Assembly (NCBI RefSeq): GCF_014201375.1
Contig: NZ_JACHDZ010000006.1
Coordinates: 62,001-126,000 of the forward strand
From: Tunturiibacter empetritectus
GTDB lineage: Bacteria > Acidobacteriota > Terriglobia > Terriglobales > Acidobacteriaceae
DNA: 64,000 bases
Reading direction: 5' to 3'
The notes beneath the pieces are model-generated. The model was not told the origin of the DNA and made no database searches. It saw only the letters and a program-made list of their open reading frames with translations. The translations under genes and the position numbers were made by a program. Below, one piece after another: positions 1-9,114 of the stretch; positions within the stretch are counted from its first letter, which is position 1; each line of letters starts with the position of its first letter.

Positions 1-2
1 AC

Positions 3-335
3 GAAGGCAAAGCCTGCCTCGACGACATCGCTCTAACCCTCAACCGCGACACTACCTCCAAGCTTGTAATCGTTGGCAGACACTCCGACGACGAGACACC
101 TGATGCCGCAGCCCAGCGCGACCTCAACGTAGAGCAGTACCTCACCGACGAGAAAGGAATCGACCCGGCACGCATCTCGATGCGCACAAGCGGCCAGCCT
201 GGCCGTATCCTCGACAGCACCCTGGTTCCCGACGGAGCCTCATTCACCCCCGGCGACACCGCGACCTTCGATGCGAGTTCCGTGAAGCGGCAGGGCCAGC
301 CTTACGCTAAGCCAAAGAACACTACGAACCACTAA
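3..335 (+). CDS. OmpA-like domain protein, C-terminal end (partial)
   Basis: Only the last 110 residues are inside the window; the reading frame is open at the left edge. The segment around VIVGRHSDDE followed by AAQRDLNVEQYLTDEKGID and ARI resembles the second half of an OmpA-like peptidoglycan-binding domain, where a strand is followed by a helix with an Arg/Leu pattern and a conserved G-I-D-x-x-R-I turn. Such domains anchor outer-membrane or periplasmic proteins to the cell wall. The C-terminal tail is polar and rich in Pro, Lys and Thr. A stem-loop follows at 370-396. The N-terminal part that would say which OmpA-family member this is cannot be seen. Confidence 0.7.
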   Translation, partial: EGKACLDDIALTLNRDTTSKLVIVGRHSDDETPDAAAQRDLNVEQYLTDEKGIDPARISMRTSGQPGRILDSTLVPDGASFTPGDTATFDASSVKRQGQPYAKPKNTTNH

Positions 336-708
336 CCAGACGCGATTCGATCGACGTCCTCTCACAAATAAAGGGGAGTTCCAAGGGCTCCCCTTTTCCC
401 TCCCTGAACACGAAACATCCGAGGACAGTCGAACATCATCCTCTCGACCGAAGTAGATCGATACATATCGCGCAACCGTACAGTCGCCGCCCCGCAAGTC
501 GTCTCTCTCCCTCCGGCATTCCAAATTTATTCCGCACGTCAAAGCTGCGGCGAACCCGGTAAGCCAAATCCCCCCGCTTCCCCACTACCTTCGCCAACCG
601 CCACGAGATCTGCTAAACTACCTGAGTCGATACAGCGATCCACCAAGCCCACCCGCGCGCTTGAGCCTTACGGAACGCACTCCTCATCGGCACTCATCGC
701 AGCACATT
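336..708. other. Intergenic region with one terminator
   Basis: After the OmpA-like gene this stretch holds the stem-loop at 370-396 and the presumed promoter region of the tRNA gene. I see no convincing coding sequence: the open frames here lack ribosome binding sites and run antisense. Confidence 0.5.
370..396 (+). terminator. Intrinsic terminator of the OmpA-like gene
   Basis: AAAGGGGAG at 370-378 pairs with CTCCCCTTT at 388-396 around a 9-nt loop, ending in a short T run. It lies 35 bp after the stop codon. Confidence 0.65.
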
Positions 709-785
<77 letters not shown>

Positions 786-1492
786 TTTAAATCAATTACT
801 TAGCTCGCAAATCATTGTGCCAGGTGGCCAAATGACTAGAGCCTTCGTAAAGGGATTCAAATCAATCATCTGCGGATCGATCTTCTCGCCTGGGGGGACA
901 CCAATTGGAACTCCAGTTTATTCGACCGAAGGCTTTGAGCCTTCTCGCTTCACGTCAGCATAAATCCTCATAGACGGGTGTGTATTAGATACGTCTATAC
1001 TCCATTGGCTGTTGTTTATTCTCAAGAATCCACCCGTACGACGAATCGCTGAAACCACTCATCTGTTGCCTTGGATCGCTCGCGTGCACGACGCACTCCG
1101 AAACAAATGCGCAGTATCCCGTCCGCGAAGCGAATGTCGAGGCCGGTCTTGTCTTCGCCTTCGCGCTCCAAGCCGTGATCTTCATCTTCGTGATCGTAGA
1201 GAGGGGTGCGAGTTGCCGACGAGCACTAGCTTGATACCGAGAGTGTCTTTTAGTTTTTGCAGACTGTTCAAGGCAAGGCAGTGCACTCTTCTCTACGCGG
1301 GCTGGCCGTTGGAGTCCTTGTTGAAGTCGATCGAGCAGAAATAGGGAGGTTGCGAAACCGGCACCGCTTAGAAAACATCCGGCATGGACTTAGTCTAAGT
1401 ATGCCATAAACTATCAACCATAGTTAACTATCTATTCGCTTGCTTTTAGGGTGCAGCATCGAGCAAACCGCCTGTGGTGAATCCGCAATCAT
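786..1492. other. Decayed accessory DNA after tRNA-Pro
   Basis: This stretch is visibly richer in A and T than most of the window and has no intact gene. It contains a probable broken minus-strand frame at 1022-1345 but otherwise nothing I can name. No second copy of the tRNA 3' end was found, so no attachment-site pair can be drawn. Confidence 0.5.
1022..1345 (-). pseudogene. Broken unknown ORF
   Basis: On the minus strand a 62-codon frame ending in TGA at 1022-1024 reads smoothly (TPLYDHEDEDHGLEREG, then DIRFADGILRICFG) with no start codon of its own. Just upstream, in another frame, lies LNSLQKLKDTLGIKLVLVGN, and further up YFCSIDFNKDSNGQP. Joining them needs a 1-nt shift near 1209 and another near 1300. 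Together they look like pieces of one decayed protein. I do not recognise the family. The composition could also be chance, so confidence is low. Confidence 0.3.
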
Positions 1493-1790
1493 ATGATGAC
1501 CATCCGCAAGTTCACCTCGCATGATTTCACGGATGCAAGACCTGATCCTCAGAATACTCTCTGCGGAGCAAGGCGCAACGGCTCACAGAAGCAATTTGCC
1601 GCGTGACAATCTGTTGATCTCTGGCGGAACTGGAACAAGCAAGACAACACCACCGACGTCATCGCGGAATTCATTCCCGATTCAGAGCGCATCCTGATCC
1701 TCGAATCGCATTATTGTCGGCGAGATTCGTGGTCCGGAAGCGCGCGTCGTCCTTAACAAGCTCAACACCGGCTATCGAAAAGTGCCAGAG
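1493..1790 (+). pseudogene. VirB11/TrbB-type conjugation ATPase fossil
   Basis: Fragments of a type IV secretion / conjugal transfer ATPase can be read in order across several frames: IRKFTSHDFT, then LILRILSAEQ, then NLLISGGTGTSKTT (Walker A, with GTGTSKTT where the family has GTGSGKTT), then AEFIPDSERILILE, then IIVGEIRGPEARVVLNKLNTGYR (the Walker B / VGEVRGxEA-ALNTGH region). The order and spacing match the family's C-terminal ATPase domain, with the stretch between the Glu-rich strand and IIVGE deleted. At least three frameshifts separate the pieces, so no protein can be made. In the family this hexameric ATPase powers pilus assembly and DNA transfer. Its position just after a tRNA gene suggests a former integrative conjugative element. 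Confidence 0.8.
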
Positions 1791-2027
1791 CGCCCAAACG
1801 TCTTTGTTGTTCACTTCGAGGCCTGATGGGGACAACCCTCTTATCGTTTACTCCCAATTTTTGGGAGTGTCATCATTTATGTTTAGTTTCGATTTGGATT
1901 CAACATGCAGTCATTAACGCTATAAAGGAAGCCGGTGATATCGCTCCAAGTCTTGCCGATTGCCTGAAGGGGGGTTGGGTCGGACTGAAACTTCCTCACA
2001 GGGTAGCCCCGCGAGCCAACCGACAGT

Positions 2028-2053
2028 AAATTCAATAATATTACGTTGAATTT
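2028..2053 (+). promoter_or_regulatory. Dyad upstream of the receptor promoter
   Basis: AAATTCAA (2028-2035) and TTGAATTT (2046-2053) are perfect inverted repeats around 10 nt. The dyad ends 9 bp before the -35 box, a position suited to an activator or to an upstream transcript end. The binding protein is unknown. Confidence 0.35.
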
Positions 2054-2062
2054 CTTTTAATC

Positions 2063-2090
2063 TTGACATCCTCGTCATATCTGTTACTGT
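2063..2090 (+). promoter_or_regulatory. Probable sigma-70 promoter of the first Oar-like receptor
   Basis: TTGACA at 2063-2068 and TACTGT at 2085-2090 are separated by 16 bp. The -10 is imperfect. The start codon lies about 120 bp downstream. Confidence 0.45.
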
Positions 2091-2208
2091 TCCTCTCTAT
2101 AAACCACAAATCGTAACAAAATGGAATATAAGAAAATACCGACCTGCGGTAACAATCAAGTCCAGCCTATCCCAGGTATATGCAGTACCTAAATGGAGGA
2201 ACTATCCA

Positions 2209-5200
2209 ATGAAAGCCGAATTCGCGGAGCGGAATGCTAGTAGCGTCAGCCATCATGGTCTATGTCGGCGACTGTGGCAATCGTCGTGCCTCGTTACGAT
2301 TGCCATCCTTCTGCTTTGTTCGCCGTTGCTGGGCCAGGGAACGGAAGGGACTATTACCGGAACCATAACTACGGCGGACGGAGCCACCTTGCCCGATGCT
2401 CGGGTGACGGTCACGAACGACGGCACCAATATAAGTCGAAGCGTTATTGCAAATTCGAAGGGGGACTACGTTGTTGCGGGCTTGAATCCCGGCAACTACA
2501 CCGTCAAGGTTGAATCTCCCGGTTTTGCTGAGATCAGAAATGCAGGAGTCGTCCTGGCCTCCCAGCAAACCCTGCGGGTTGATGTGGCCATGAAGGTGGG
2601 TAGCACCAGTTCGACCGTAACGGTAACTGCCGGAGAGTCTGTCATCGAGACAGAGATGCCTTCGATTTCAAGCACCGTGTCGGCTCAGACGCTAACGAAC
2701 TCCTCGTCAAATCTGCTGAGCACTTCGGATGCGACGGGTGACAGCGGCTTACTCTTCTACACCTCACTCTTACCTGGCGGATCCCAGGCTGGAGGTTCCT
2801 TTGACTGGTCTATGTATGGATCGCGCGGCAGCGAGGCCTATTACAACGTCGATGGAATCAGTTCAAATTCGGCCCTCTACGGGAATATGGTTGGACCGTC
2901 GCTCCCTCCCTTTGGAATGATCCAGGAGGTTGAGTACACTGCGGTCAACAACAAGGCTGAACTCGGACAACTCCTAAACATAAGCGTCATCACAAAATCC
3001 GGCACAAATACGATCCATGGAGACCTCTTCGACAACTACGCAAGTAACGTCCTTCAGGCGAGGAACTATTTTGCGAACAGCGTAGGCCGCCTTGTCCAGA
3101 ACGATTTTGGCGCCAATATCGGCGGCCCGATTATTAAGGACAAGCTATTTCTCTTCGCCTCGGGCGAATTCCTAAGAGAGGCGCAACCGAAATCGATCAA
3201 CCCAAGTGTGCCCACTCTCGCGATGCGCCGCGGCGACTTTAGTTCATTGCTTCTGGGGGCAAATCCGATTGTCATCAACAATCCGTATACCGAAACTCCA
3301 TTTCAGAACAACACAATTCCCACATCTATGCTCAATACAGGGGCGCTGACATGGCAAAATCTGTTCTATCCGTTGCCAAACTATGGAGTGGCAACGAACT
3401 ATATCTCTAACTTCAGAGGGACATATCCTCAGCATATCTACACTAATCGGTACTACGTGAGAAGCGACTATTCGCTCTCACAACACAACACACTCTTTGC
3501 CCGTGTCGGATACGTCAGGTCTTCCCCCGAGGTCCTCGATAGTGGACTTCCTCCTTCGCTAACTGGATATCGCGTTCAAAAGCGACACACATGGCAAGGT
3601 GTACTCTCTGACACCTGGATTCTCACTCCCCATATGATCAACGTCGCCAAGTTTGGTCTGACGCACACGGCAAATGATTTTGGTGGAGACATTCAGGGGC
3701 AACCGCTGGTAGATGCCCTTGGAATCAAAGGTCTGCAGGTCGCACCAGATGACAAAACCGGTATTCCTTCTGTTTACCTAAATAATTTCACGTCCCCCTA
3801 CCAGTTGCCAGAAAGTCAGCCAACAGAGCAGACTGTTCAGTTTGTGGATCAAATGACGTACGAACGCGGCTCTCATACATTCAAAGCCGGAGCAGAATAC
3901 AGGCCAATGCAGGCCGAGCAGTACTTCAATCCGACCTTTGGAAGCTATAGCTTCACCGGATCTTTTTCGAACTTCGATTATGCCGATTTTCTGCTCGGTT
4001 TACCTCAAACAACTGGTTACACCTATCCGCGCACTGCTCAATACTCACGGCTCTGGTATCTCAACGCCTTTGTCCAGGACGATTGGAAGATCAAGCGAAA
4101 TCTGACTCTATTTCTCGGGGTTCGTTACGAGTACAACAGCCCGGCAGTTGATAAGTACAACGTAATTGCGTCATTCGATCCCAACACCGGAGCAATCGTC
4201 GTACCCAATCTCACCATCGCACAACAAAACATCAACCCCGTCTTTCCTTCTCAGATTCCGATCGAAACTGCTCAGACAGCAGGATTTCCTGACCGCAGTA
4301 TGAGGAACTCGTTCAAACTGGCCGCCTATCCAAGAGTTGGCTTCGCCTATCGGCCATTCAAGGATGAAAACACTGTTATCCGTGGCGGTTACGGAATCTT
4401 CAATGATGAGATCAGCGCTTCCCTATTCTCTTATCTCTACGGGGGGCCGTATGGAGTCAGCGTTGGCTACACTAACGGTATTGTAGACGGCGCCGCGCTC
4501 GTCGACTTTCAGCATCCTATCAACAGCGCTGCGGGAGGTATTGGAGCAGGTGCGGTTAGCATTCAGACCTTCGACCACAACTACCGAAACCCTTACGTGC
4601 AGCAGTTCAACCTAACGCTCGAACAGAATCTCGGCTTCAATACCGGCCTGCGCTTGTCATACATCGGTACCAGAGGTGTAAAGCTGGGATATGCGACTAA
4701 TATCAACCAGGTTCCCGCCAGCACGACGCCATTCTCCCAGAGTGCGACTCCTTATCCTCTCTTCTACTCTACGTATCTCTTCCGAAACGGCGGATACGAA
4801 AACTATAACGCGTTCTCGGCAGAGGTGAACCGGGGTTTCCGACATGGTCTCAGCTATGAGGCTGGCTTCACCTGGGCAAAAAATCTTACCGACGATGACG
4901 ACACTCTGGGAAATGGCATTGATGGCGGCGTCACGGCTGAGAACAGTTATAACCTCTCGCGTCAAAAGGGAAATGCAAAATACACACCTCGACTAAGCTT
5001 CGTATCCAACCTGATATGGGAACTCCCCATCGGTAGAGGTGAGCGACTGCTGAATGGCGACAACTACGCATCGAGTTTGATTGGCGGCTGGCGGGTAAGC
5101 GCAGCATACTTGTCGCAAAGCGGTGATTTCCTTTCTCCCGGCTTTAGTGGCCCCGATCCTTCAAACACGAATCAGTTCTCCGGCGCGGCTCAGCGTGTGG

Positions 5201-5541
5201 GTGGCTCTCTCGCTCCCCAAGGTAAGCGATCTATCACCAACTGGTTTAATGCGGCAGCTTTCGCTGTCCCTCAAAACGGAACGTTCGGCAGCGGATCTTT
5301 CGGTACGGTCGAGGGGCCAAATCTGAATGCGCTCAATGCTGCTCTGTTCAAGACCTTCCGAGGATTCAGGGAGACTAGCTTCGAATTGAAAGGCAGCTTC
5401 ACTAACGTACTCAATCACACAAACTACGGGGATCCAAACGTAACGATCACTGATAGCAGTGTCGGACAGATCACCAGCACTACCAGCAAGAGCTTTGGTG
5501 GTCCCAGATCTGGGTTGGTAAGCGGAAGATTTGTCTTCTAA
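2209..5541 (+). CDS. Oar-like TonB-dependent receptor
   Basis: This 1110-residue outer-membrane protein starts at an ATG preceded by GGAGGA at a good distance. Residues 20-43 form a signal peptide (LWQSSCLVTIAILLLCSPLLG). Residues 46-125 are a carboxypeptidase-regulatory-like (transthyretin-fold) domain with the pattern GTITGTITTADGATLPDARV. A plug-like region with GSRGSEAYYNVDGISSN and SGTNTIHGDLFDNY follows (roughly 190-280), then a long beta-barrel with alternating aromatic strands, ending in GRFVF, the C-terminal Phe typical of barrel insertion. Acidobacteria carry many such receptors, thought to import large polysaccharide fragments, but the ligand cannot be told. No degradative genes are linked on this side, and a terminator follows. 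Its codon use is less GC-rich than that of the genes beyond 40 kb. Confidence 0.93.
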   Translation: MKAEFAERNASSVSHHGLCRRLWQSSCLVTIAILLLCSPLLGQGTEGTITGTITTADGATLPDARVTVTNDGTNISRSVIANSKGDYVVAGLNPGNYTVKVESPGFAEIRNAGVVLASQQTLRVDVAMKVGSTSSTVTVTAGESVIETEMPSISSTVSAQTLTNSSSNLLSTSDATGDSGLLFYTSLLPGGSQAGGSFDWSMYGSRGSEAYYNVDGISSNSALYGNMVGPSLPPFGMIQEVEYTAVNNKAELGQLLNISVITKSGTNTIHGDLFDNYASNVLQARNYFANSVGRLVQNDFGANIGGPIIKDKLFLFASGEFLREAQPKSINPSVPTLAMRRGDFSSLLLGANPIVINNPYTETPFQNNTIPTSMLNTGALTWQNLFYPLPNYGVATNYISNFRGTYPQHIYTNRYYVRSDYSLSQHNTLFARVGYVRSSPEVLDSGLPPSLTGYRVQKRHTWQGVLSDTWILTPHMINVAKFGLTHTANDFGGDIQGQPLVDALGIKGLQVAPDDKTGIPSVYLNNFTSPYQLPESQPTEQTVQFVDQMTYERGSHTFKAGAEYRPMQAEQYFNPTFGSYSFTGSFSNFDYADFLLGLPQTTGYTYPRTAQYSRLWYLNAFVQDDWKIKRNLTLFLGVRYEYNSPAVDKYNVIASFDPNTGAIVVPNLTIAQQNINPVFPSQIPIETAQTAGFPDRSMRNSFKLAAYPRVGFAYRPFKDENTVIRGGYGIFNDEISASLFSYLYGGPYGVSVGYTNGIVDGAALVDFQHPINSAAGGIGAGAVSIQTFDHNYRNPYVQQFNLTLEQNLGFNTGLRLSYIGTRGVKLGYATNINQVPASTTPFSQSATPYPLFYSTYLFRNGGYENYNAFSAEVNRGFRHGLSYEAGFTWAKNLTDDDDTLGNGIDGGVTAENSYNLSRQKGNAKYTPRLSFVSNLIWELPIGRGERLLNGDNYASSLIGGWRVSAAYLSQSGDFLSPGFSGPDPSNTNQFSGAAQRVGGSLAPQGKRSITNWFNAAAFAVPQNGTFGSGSFGTVEGPNLNALNAALFKTFRGFRETSFELKGSFTNVLNHTNYGDPNVTITDSSVGQITSTTSKSFGGPRSGLVSGRFVF

Positions 5542-5573
5542 TAGTGAAATACTCGGCTGACTATGGTGAAACC

Positions 5574-5607
5574 ACAACCCTGCCCAGACGACGATGGGCA
5601 GGGTTGT
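5574..5607 (+). terminator. Terminator after the first receptor
   Basis: ACAACCCTGCCC (5574-5585) pairs perfectly with GGGCAGGGTTGT (5596-5607), a 12-bp stem with a 10-nt loop, followed by a weak T-rich tail. It lies between convergent genes and may serve both. Confidence 0.75.
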
Positions 5608-5678
5608 ATTTAGGTTCGCAAGAGCGTGTATATCTCGACCGTGAGCGGCAGGGCAAATGAGACTAATGAGCAGAAGTC

Positions 5679-6872
5679 CTACTGGCCTCCTCCAATTCTG
5701 CCTAAACCAATTCCGATCACATAGGTCACGACGCCCTCAACCGCTCCTACGATTGTCATCTCAAGTCCACTGCTCCACCATGAGCGAATTGTGATGAACG
5801 ACTTTGCAGCCCCGACGGCGAAGTGCGCAATCAGAGACACAATGGCTGCTGCAATTACCGCTCTAATCCCATTCATAAAGAAGAACGGAATAATCGGAAT
5901 GAGTGCTCCCACTGCAGTCGAAAGAGCTCCAGATACAGCAGAGACGAGAGGTTTGCGCAGTGCTTCCTCAGACGTGTTCAGGCGCTCACGAGCAAGCGCC
6001 TTGACCAGTTGCTCCTTGTCTCTGGCTATGTGCTCGACGAAGTGTTCTGCATCTTCTTCTGGCAACCCCCGGATCTGATAGCTGAGGGAGAGCACCTCAC
6101 GGGCTTCAGCTTCGTTGTCCTCGACGGCCTCCCGCTCCCTCGCAAACTCTGCTTCGAAGATCTCCCGCTCGCTCTTCGAGGCAAGATAGGCGCCAGATCC
6201 CATGGAGAGCGCACTGGCCGCCATGCCGGCCAAACCAGCAATAAGAACAAAGTGGCTGTTGCCCAGAGTCGCCCCAGAGACGCCAGAGACAATGCCGAAG
6301 ATAGAGCCAAGCCCATCGTTGATGCCGTAGATGGCGTCGCCCACCCAGCCTGCCGCTTGCGGATGGCCTTCCTTGCGTGCGTTCAGCAGACTATCAAGTG
6401 CTTCCTGCGACTGCTCAGGAGTCATTGCAGGTAGTGGACGTCGCGAGCGGATGAGATTTCCCAGGGTTTGATAGTGCTCTCGTTCATCGGCGATCACTTC
6501 TTTGAGAATCGCGATGCTTGGTTTGTCTCCGAGCGCCTTCAACTGCTTCCCATACTTGGCAATGTCGCGTCCCTCGTCGATCTCCAGTCGGCGCAGGCCA
6601 AGGTCCGCTCCTCCTATCTGCGTTGCCAGGGAGTCGGCCTGTCCTGATTCACTACCCGTGTACCGGGGCGCTTGTCCACCGAGTTCCAAAATGCGTCCAG
6701 CCCAGAGGTCTGCATGGTGCTTTTCCGCCGCAGCCAGACCACGTAAAGCGTTTCGCCGTTGTGGATCATCCTCTCTTTTGGCCAGCGCCGAGTAGGTGTA
6801 GTGGCCGTCCATCTCTGCCTGCCAGTTGGCCGCGAGCGCTGCGAGTAGTCTCTTATTGTCCGATTCTGTCAT
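5679..6872 (-). CDS. mbfA: Ferritin-like/VIT1 fusion iron exporter (MbfA type)
   Basis: A 397-residue protein joins a rubrerythrin/ferritin-like domain (about residues 5-145) to a VIT1/CCC1 membrane domain (about 170-395). The first part shows the carboxylate/histidine signatures of a di-iron helix bundle: EMDGHYTY, EKHHAD and DEREHYQTL. The second opens with GDAIYGINDGLGSIFGIVSG, the family hallmark, and has about five hydrophobic helices. In Bradyrhizobium and Agrobacterium such erythrin-VIT1 proteins (MbfA) export iron and protect against iron and peroxide stress; the same role is inferred here. The start has AAGGAG at ideal spacing. The next minus-strand gene upstream is a beta-barrel protein coupled to a multicopper oxidase, so the group may deal with redox metals, though the 42-bp gap leaves operon membership open. 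Confidence 0.88.
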   Translation of the reverse strand: MTESDNKRLLAALAANWQAEMDGHYTYSALAKREDDPQRRNALRGLAAAEKHHADLWAGRILELGGQAPRYTGSESGQADSLATQIGGADLGLRRLEIDEGRDIAKYGKQLKALGDKPSIAILKEVIADEREHYQTLGNLIRSRRPLPAMTPEQSQEALDSLLNARKEGHPQAAGWVGDAIYGINDGLGSIFGIVSGVSGATLGNSHFVLIAGLAGMAASALSMGSGAYLASKSEREIFEAEFAREREAVEDNEAEAREVLSLSYQIRGLPEEDAEHFVEHIARDKEQLVKALARERLNTSEEALRKPLVSAVSGALSTAVGALIPIIPFFFMNGIRAVIAAAIVSLIAHFAVGAAKSFITIRSWWSSGLEMTIVGAVEGVVTYVIGIGLGRIGGGQ

Positions 6873-6914
6873 CGAATCTCCTTATTGATTGAGCAAACAT
6901 CAGCGAGCAACAGC

Positions 6915-7748
6915 CTACTCAACCGCAGACTTTCTTCCCCAGTCGAAGCGTCTGCCGAGGATTCCCTTTACGATCAAGTGGTCGGTTCCTGCGGTGGGTC
7001 CTACACCGACGCCGATGTTGATCTCCCACTTCGGCGAGACGTTGAGGTCAGTAACCGCAAAGATCTGTTGCTGTTGATTATGCAGCGTATCGAAGGCTCC
7101 AATGCGTCCGTAATCCGCGTAGTATTCGAGGCCGCCGCTGATCTGACGAGTGAAGTCGTAACTAACCTTGACGCCAGGCGAGAAGCCGAGTCCCTGTTTT
7201 ACATCAGGCCCGTGCAAGGTACGTTCAAGAGCCGGGTTGAAGGCGAGGTACCAGCGCCCCAAGGTTTTATCGATGATCGGGCGGATCTCCCATGTCCAGG
7301 TGTCTGGAGAATAGACGGCTCTTTGATAGCCGACCTCGGTCGAAAGACTGAGTCCCACCGGGAGATGCCAGCTATCCGGCGCCCTCACGCGCGGCCGGAT
7401 GTGATCTCCGACCCATTGGACTCCGTGCCCATCCTGCTCACTGGTGAAGACGTAGAAACCGACCTCCGACCAGTTGTTAATCCCCTTGGTCAGCTCGAGG
7501 GTCTCGTGCTCCTGGTGGTTGGTGGGGTACACGCCATTGATCGTTTTGGTCTGGCCGGAAACAGTGTAGTTTGAGTGCAACTCCACCATAAGGCTCTTTG
7601 CCGGGACTGTGTCCGCACCGTAGACCTGAATCTCGTAGTTTCCCTGGCCGTGTGCAACTCCTGCATCTGAGAACAAGCAGACAGCCAGAATCAACAAGAG
7701 GCTGAACGTGTGAGACATCTTCTGAACGCCCCGCGAATAGCTAGGCAT
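6915..7748 (-). CDS. Outer-membrane beta-barrel-like protein, function unknown
   Basis: The 277-residue product has a signal peptide (MSHTFSLLLILAVCLFSDAG, ending near AHG) and then strands rich in alternating aromatic and polar residues (WSEVGFYVFT, WYLAFNPALERTL, ISGGLEYYADYG, INIGVGVGPTAG), consistent with a small outer-membrane barrel of the kind annotated as a transporter-like or MetA-pathway-of-phenol-degradation-like family. No catalytic motif is visible. The first ATG (7748) overlaps the end of the multicopper oxidase gene by 8 bp, which suggests translational coupling. A second ATG at 7718 would give a tidier signal peptide, so the start is uncertain. The link to the oxidase suggests a partner role in metal handling, which is inference only. 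Confidence 0.65.
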   Translation of the reverse strand: MPSYSRGVQKMSHTFSLLLILAVCLFSDAGVAHGQGNYEIQVYGADTVPAKSLMVELHSNYTVSGQTKTINGVYPTNHQEHETLELTKGINNWSEVGFYVFTSEQDGHGVQWVGDHIRPRVRAPDSWHLPVGLSLSTEVGYQRAVYSPDTWTWEIRPIIDKTLGRWYLAFNPALERTLHGPDVKQGLGFSPGVKVSYDFTRQISGGLEYYADYGRIGAFDTLHNQQQQIFAVTDLNVSPKWEINIGVGVGPTAGTDHLIVKGILGRRFDWGRKSAVE

Positions 7749-9114
7749 ATCGAAACACCATCATGAAACCTCGATCCATGTGATCCTGCTGGTGACAATG
7801 GAAGAGTGTCCTTCCGGGATTGTCTGCGACAAACTCAACCTCTGCTGTGGTCTTCGAGGGGACGAGCACGACATCCTTTCTCAAGCCGTGCATCTCGGAG
7901 GCCCCGTCTAACTTGCGCACCTCGAAGGTGTGGCGGTGCAGATGCATCGGATGATCGTCTGCGCTCAAGTTCTTCAGCACAAGTCGATAGCGTTGACCCG
8001 TTTTTAGGATCGGCTCGTCGGTCTGCGGATAGGATTTTCCATTGATCCGCCAGAGCTCCTCCTTGCCGTGTCCCTGGAACTTTGAATCGAAGGCGAGATC
8101 TATGCGAACGACCTCGTCTCCGCTTGGGTTTGTCTCGCCCGAAGCCGCGAACTGGCGATAGTCCCAGACAAGATCGTTCGGCTGTGTCCAGACTGGCTCG
8201 TCGGCAGCACCTGCGTACTCGATCACAACTCCCATACCTGCTGCCTGAACATGCTTGCGCACCTCCCCAAGCACCCAAACACCCGGAGCATTCATCTCAA
8301 CCACCGTAGTCACTCTTTCGGCGGGCGCGAGACGCAGCATTGGAACGGTCCGAGGTTGCGGTACGAGATTGCCATCCAAAGCGATGACGTGGAAGCTGTG
8401 TCCCGCGAGCGCAATCCAGTGAACCTCGGTGGGACTTGAGTTAAGAACGTGCATAAGGACCCGTTCGCCCTGCTTGACGCGCACCGGATCACCAGCCCCC
8501 AGCATCTTGCCATTGATAGTCGAGATGTCATACACGGGATTCATAGAGCCATCATCCCCGCCGAACATATGACCGCCCCAATCATGGAGTCCGAGAAACA
8601 CCTCGCGGTCGTAGTGTCCCGCGTTCTCGCGTGGCTCGATCATGAGAAAGCCATGCTGGCCGCCGTACTGCGCTTTGCCCAGGTCCTTTCCCGCGAAGGT
8701 GTGGGTATGGAACCAACGAAATCCAGGCGGATCGGGCTTGAAGGTGTATCGGGCCGTCGTTCCTGGAGCAATCATCGGGGTGCCCTCTTCCATCGCTCCA
8801 TCGATCTCTGACGGAAGAAACAGACCGTGCCAGTGGACCACCTCGGGATCGGAGGTGAGGTTGCGCACCTCGACTGTTTGTTCCCGCCCCTGGCGCATGC
8901 GAAGAAGCGGACCAGGGACCTGGCCGTTGTAGGCGACCGTGCGAATGTGGTGTTTAGGGGAGGCCTCGAGCGTGTACGGAGCGATCTCCAGCGCGACGTC
9001 CGGAGGGGTGGCCGCTCCAGACGCTGCGCCCAAAAGAGCCGATCCCGCAGCCATGCCTGAAAGCTGCGTGAAGCGCCGGCGAGTCAACAACGTCGAATAT
9101 CCTTGGTTGGTCAT
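7741..9114 (-). CDS. Tat-exported multicopper oxidase
   Basis: A 457-residue laccase-like enzyme. The chosen ATG (9114) gives an N-terminus with a twin-arginine signal, LLTRRRFTQLSGMAAGSALL; a longer frame from a TTG at 9213 would add a non-conserved leader. All four copper-ligand segments are present: HWHGLF near residue 90, WFHTHT near 135, HPMHLHRHTFEV near 390, and HCHQQDHMDRGFM close to the C-terminus, which supplies the T1 Cys-His pair and trinuclear-site histidines. The axial position after the last HCHxxDH is followed by Met. Family members oxidise Cu(I), Mn(II), Fe(II) or phenols with reduction of O2 to water, and there is no Met-rich insert to favour Cu(I). It acts in the periplasm. 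The downstream barrel gene overlaps its stop codon. Confidence 0.9.
   Translation of the reverse strand: MTNQGYSTLLTRRRFTQLSGMAAGSALLGAASGAATPPDVALEIAPYTLEASPKHHIRTVAYNGQVPGPLLRMRQGREQTVEVRNLTSDPEVVHWHGLFLPSEIDGAMEEGTPMIAPGTTARYTFKPDPPGFRWFHTHTFAGKDLGKAQYGGQHGFLMIEPRENAGHYDREVFLGLHDWGGHMFGGDDGSMNPVYDISTINGKMLGAGDPVRVKQGERVLMHVLNSSPTEVHWIALAGHSFHVIALDGNLVPQPRTVPMLRLAPAERVTTVVEMNAPGVWVLGEVRKHVQAAGMGVVIEYAGAADEPVWTQPNDLVWDYRQFAASGETNPSGDEVVRIDLAFDSKFQGHGKEELWRINGKSYPQTDEPILKTGQRYRLVLKNLSADDHPMHLHRHTFEVRKLDGASEMHGLRKDVVLVPSKTTAEVEFVADNPGRTLFHCHQQDHMDRGFMMVFRYA

Larger units (their letters stand above)
1791..2208. other. AT-rich region upstream of the first receptor
   Basis: No gene is supported here. 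It holds a compact hairpin (ACTCCCAA at 1850-1857 and TTGGGAGT at 1861-1868, 3-nt loop), a dyad at 2028-2053 and the probable receptor promoter at 2063-2090. Confidence 0.5.

Noticed and set aside
786..1010. An attR-like copy of the tRNA-Pro 3' end
   Set aside because: I looked for a second copy of the T-arm and acceptor sequence downstream of the tRNA; only weak matches of a few bases are present.
2028..2053. A third LacI operator upstream of the first receptor
   Set aside because: It shares ATTCAA and an AATATT-like stretch with the 21-bp element but lacks the central CG dyad and lies outside the promoter.
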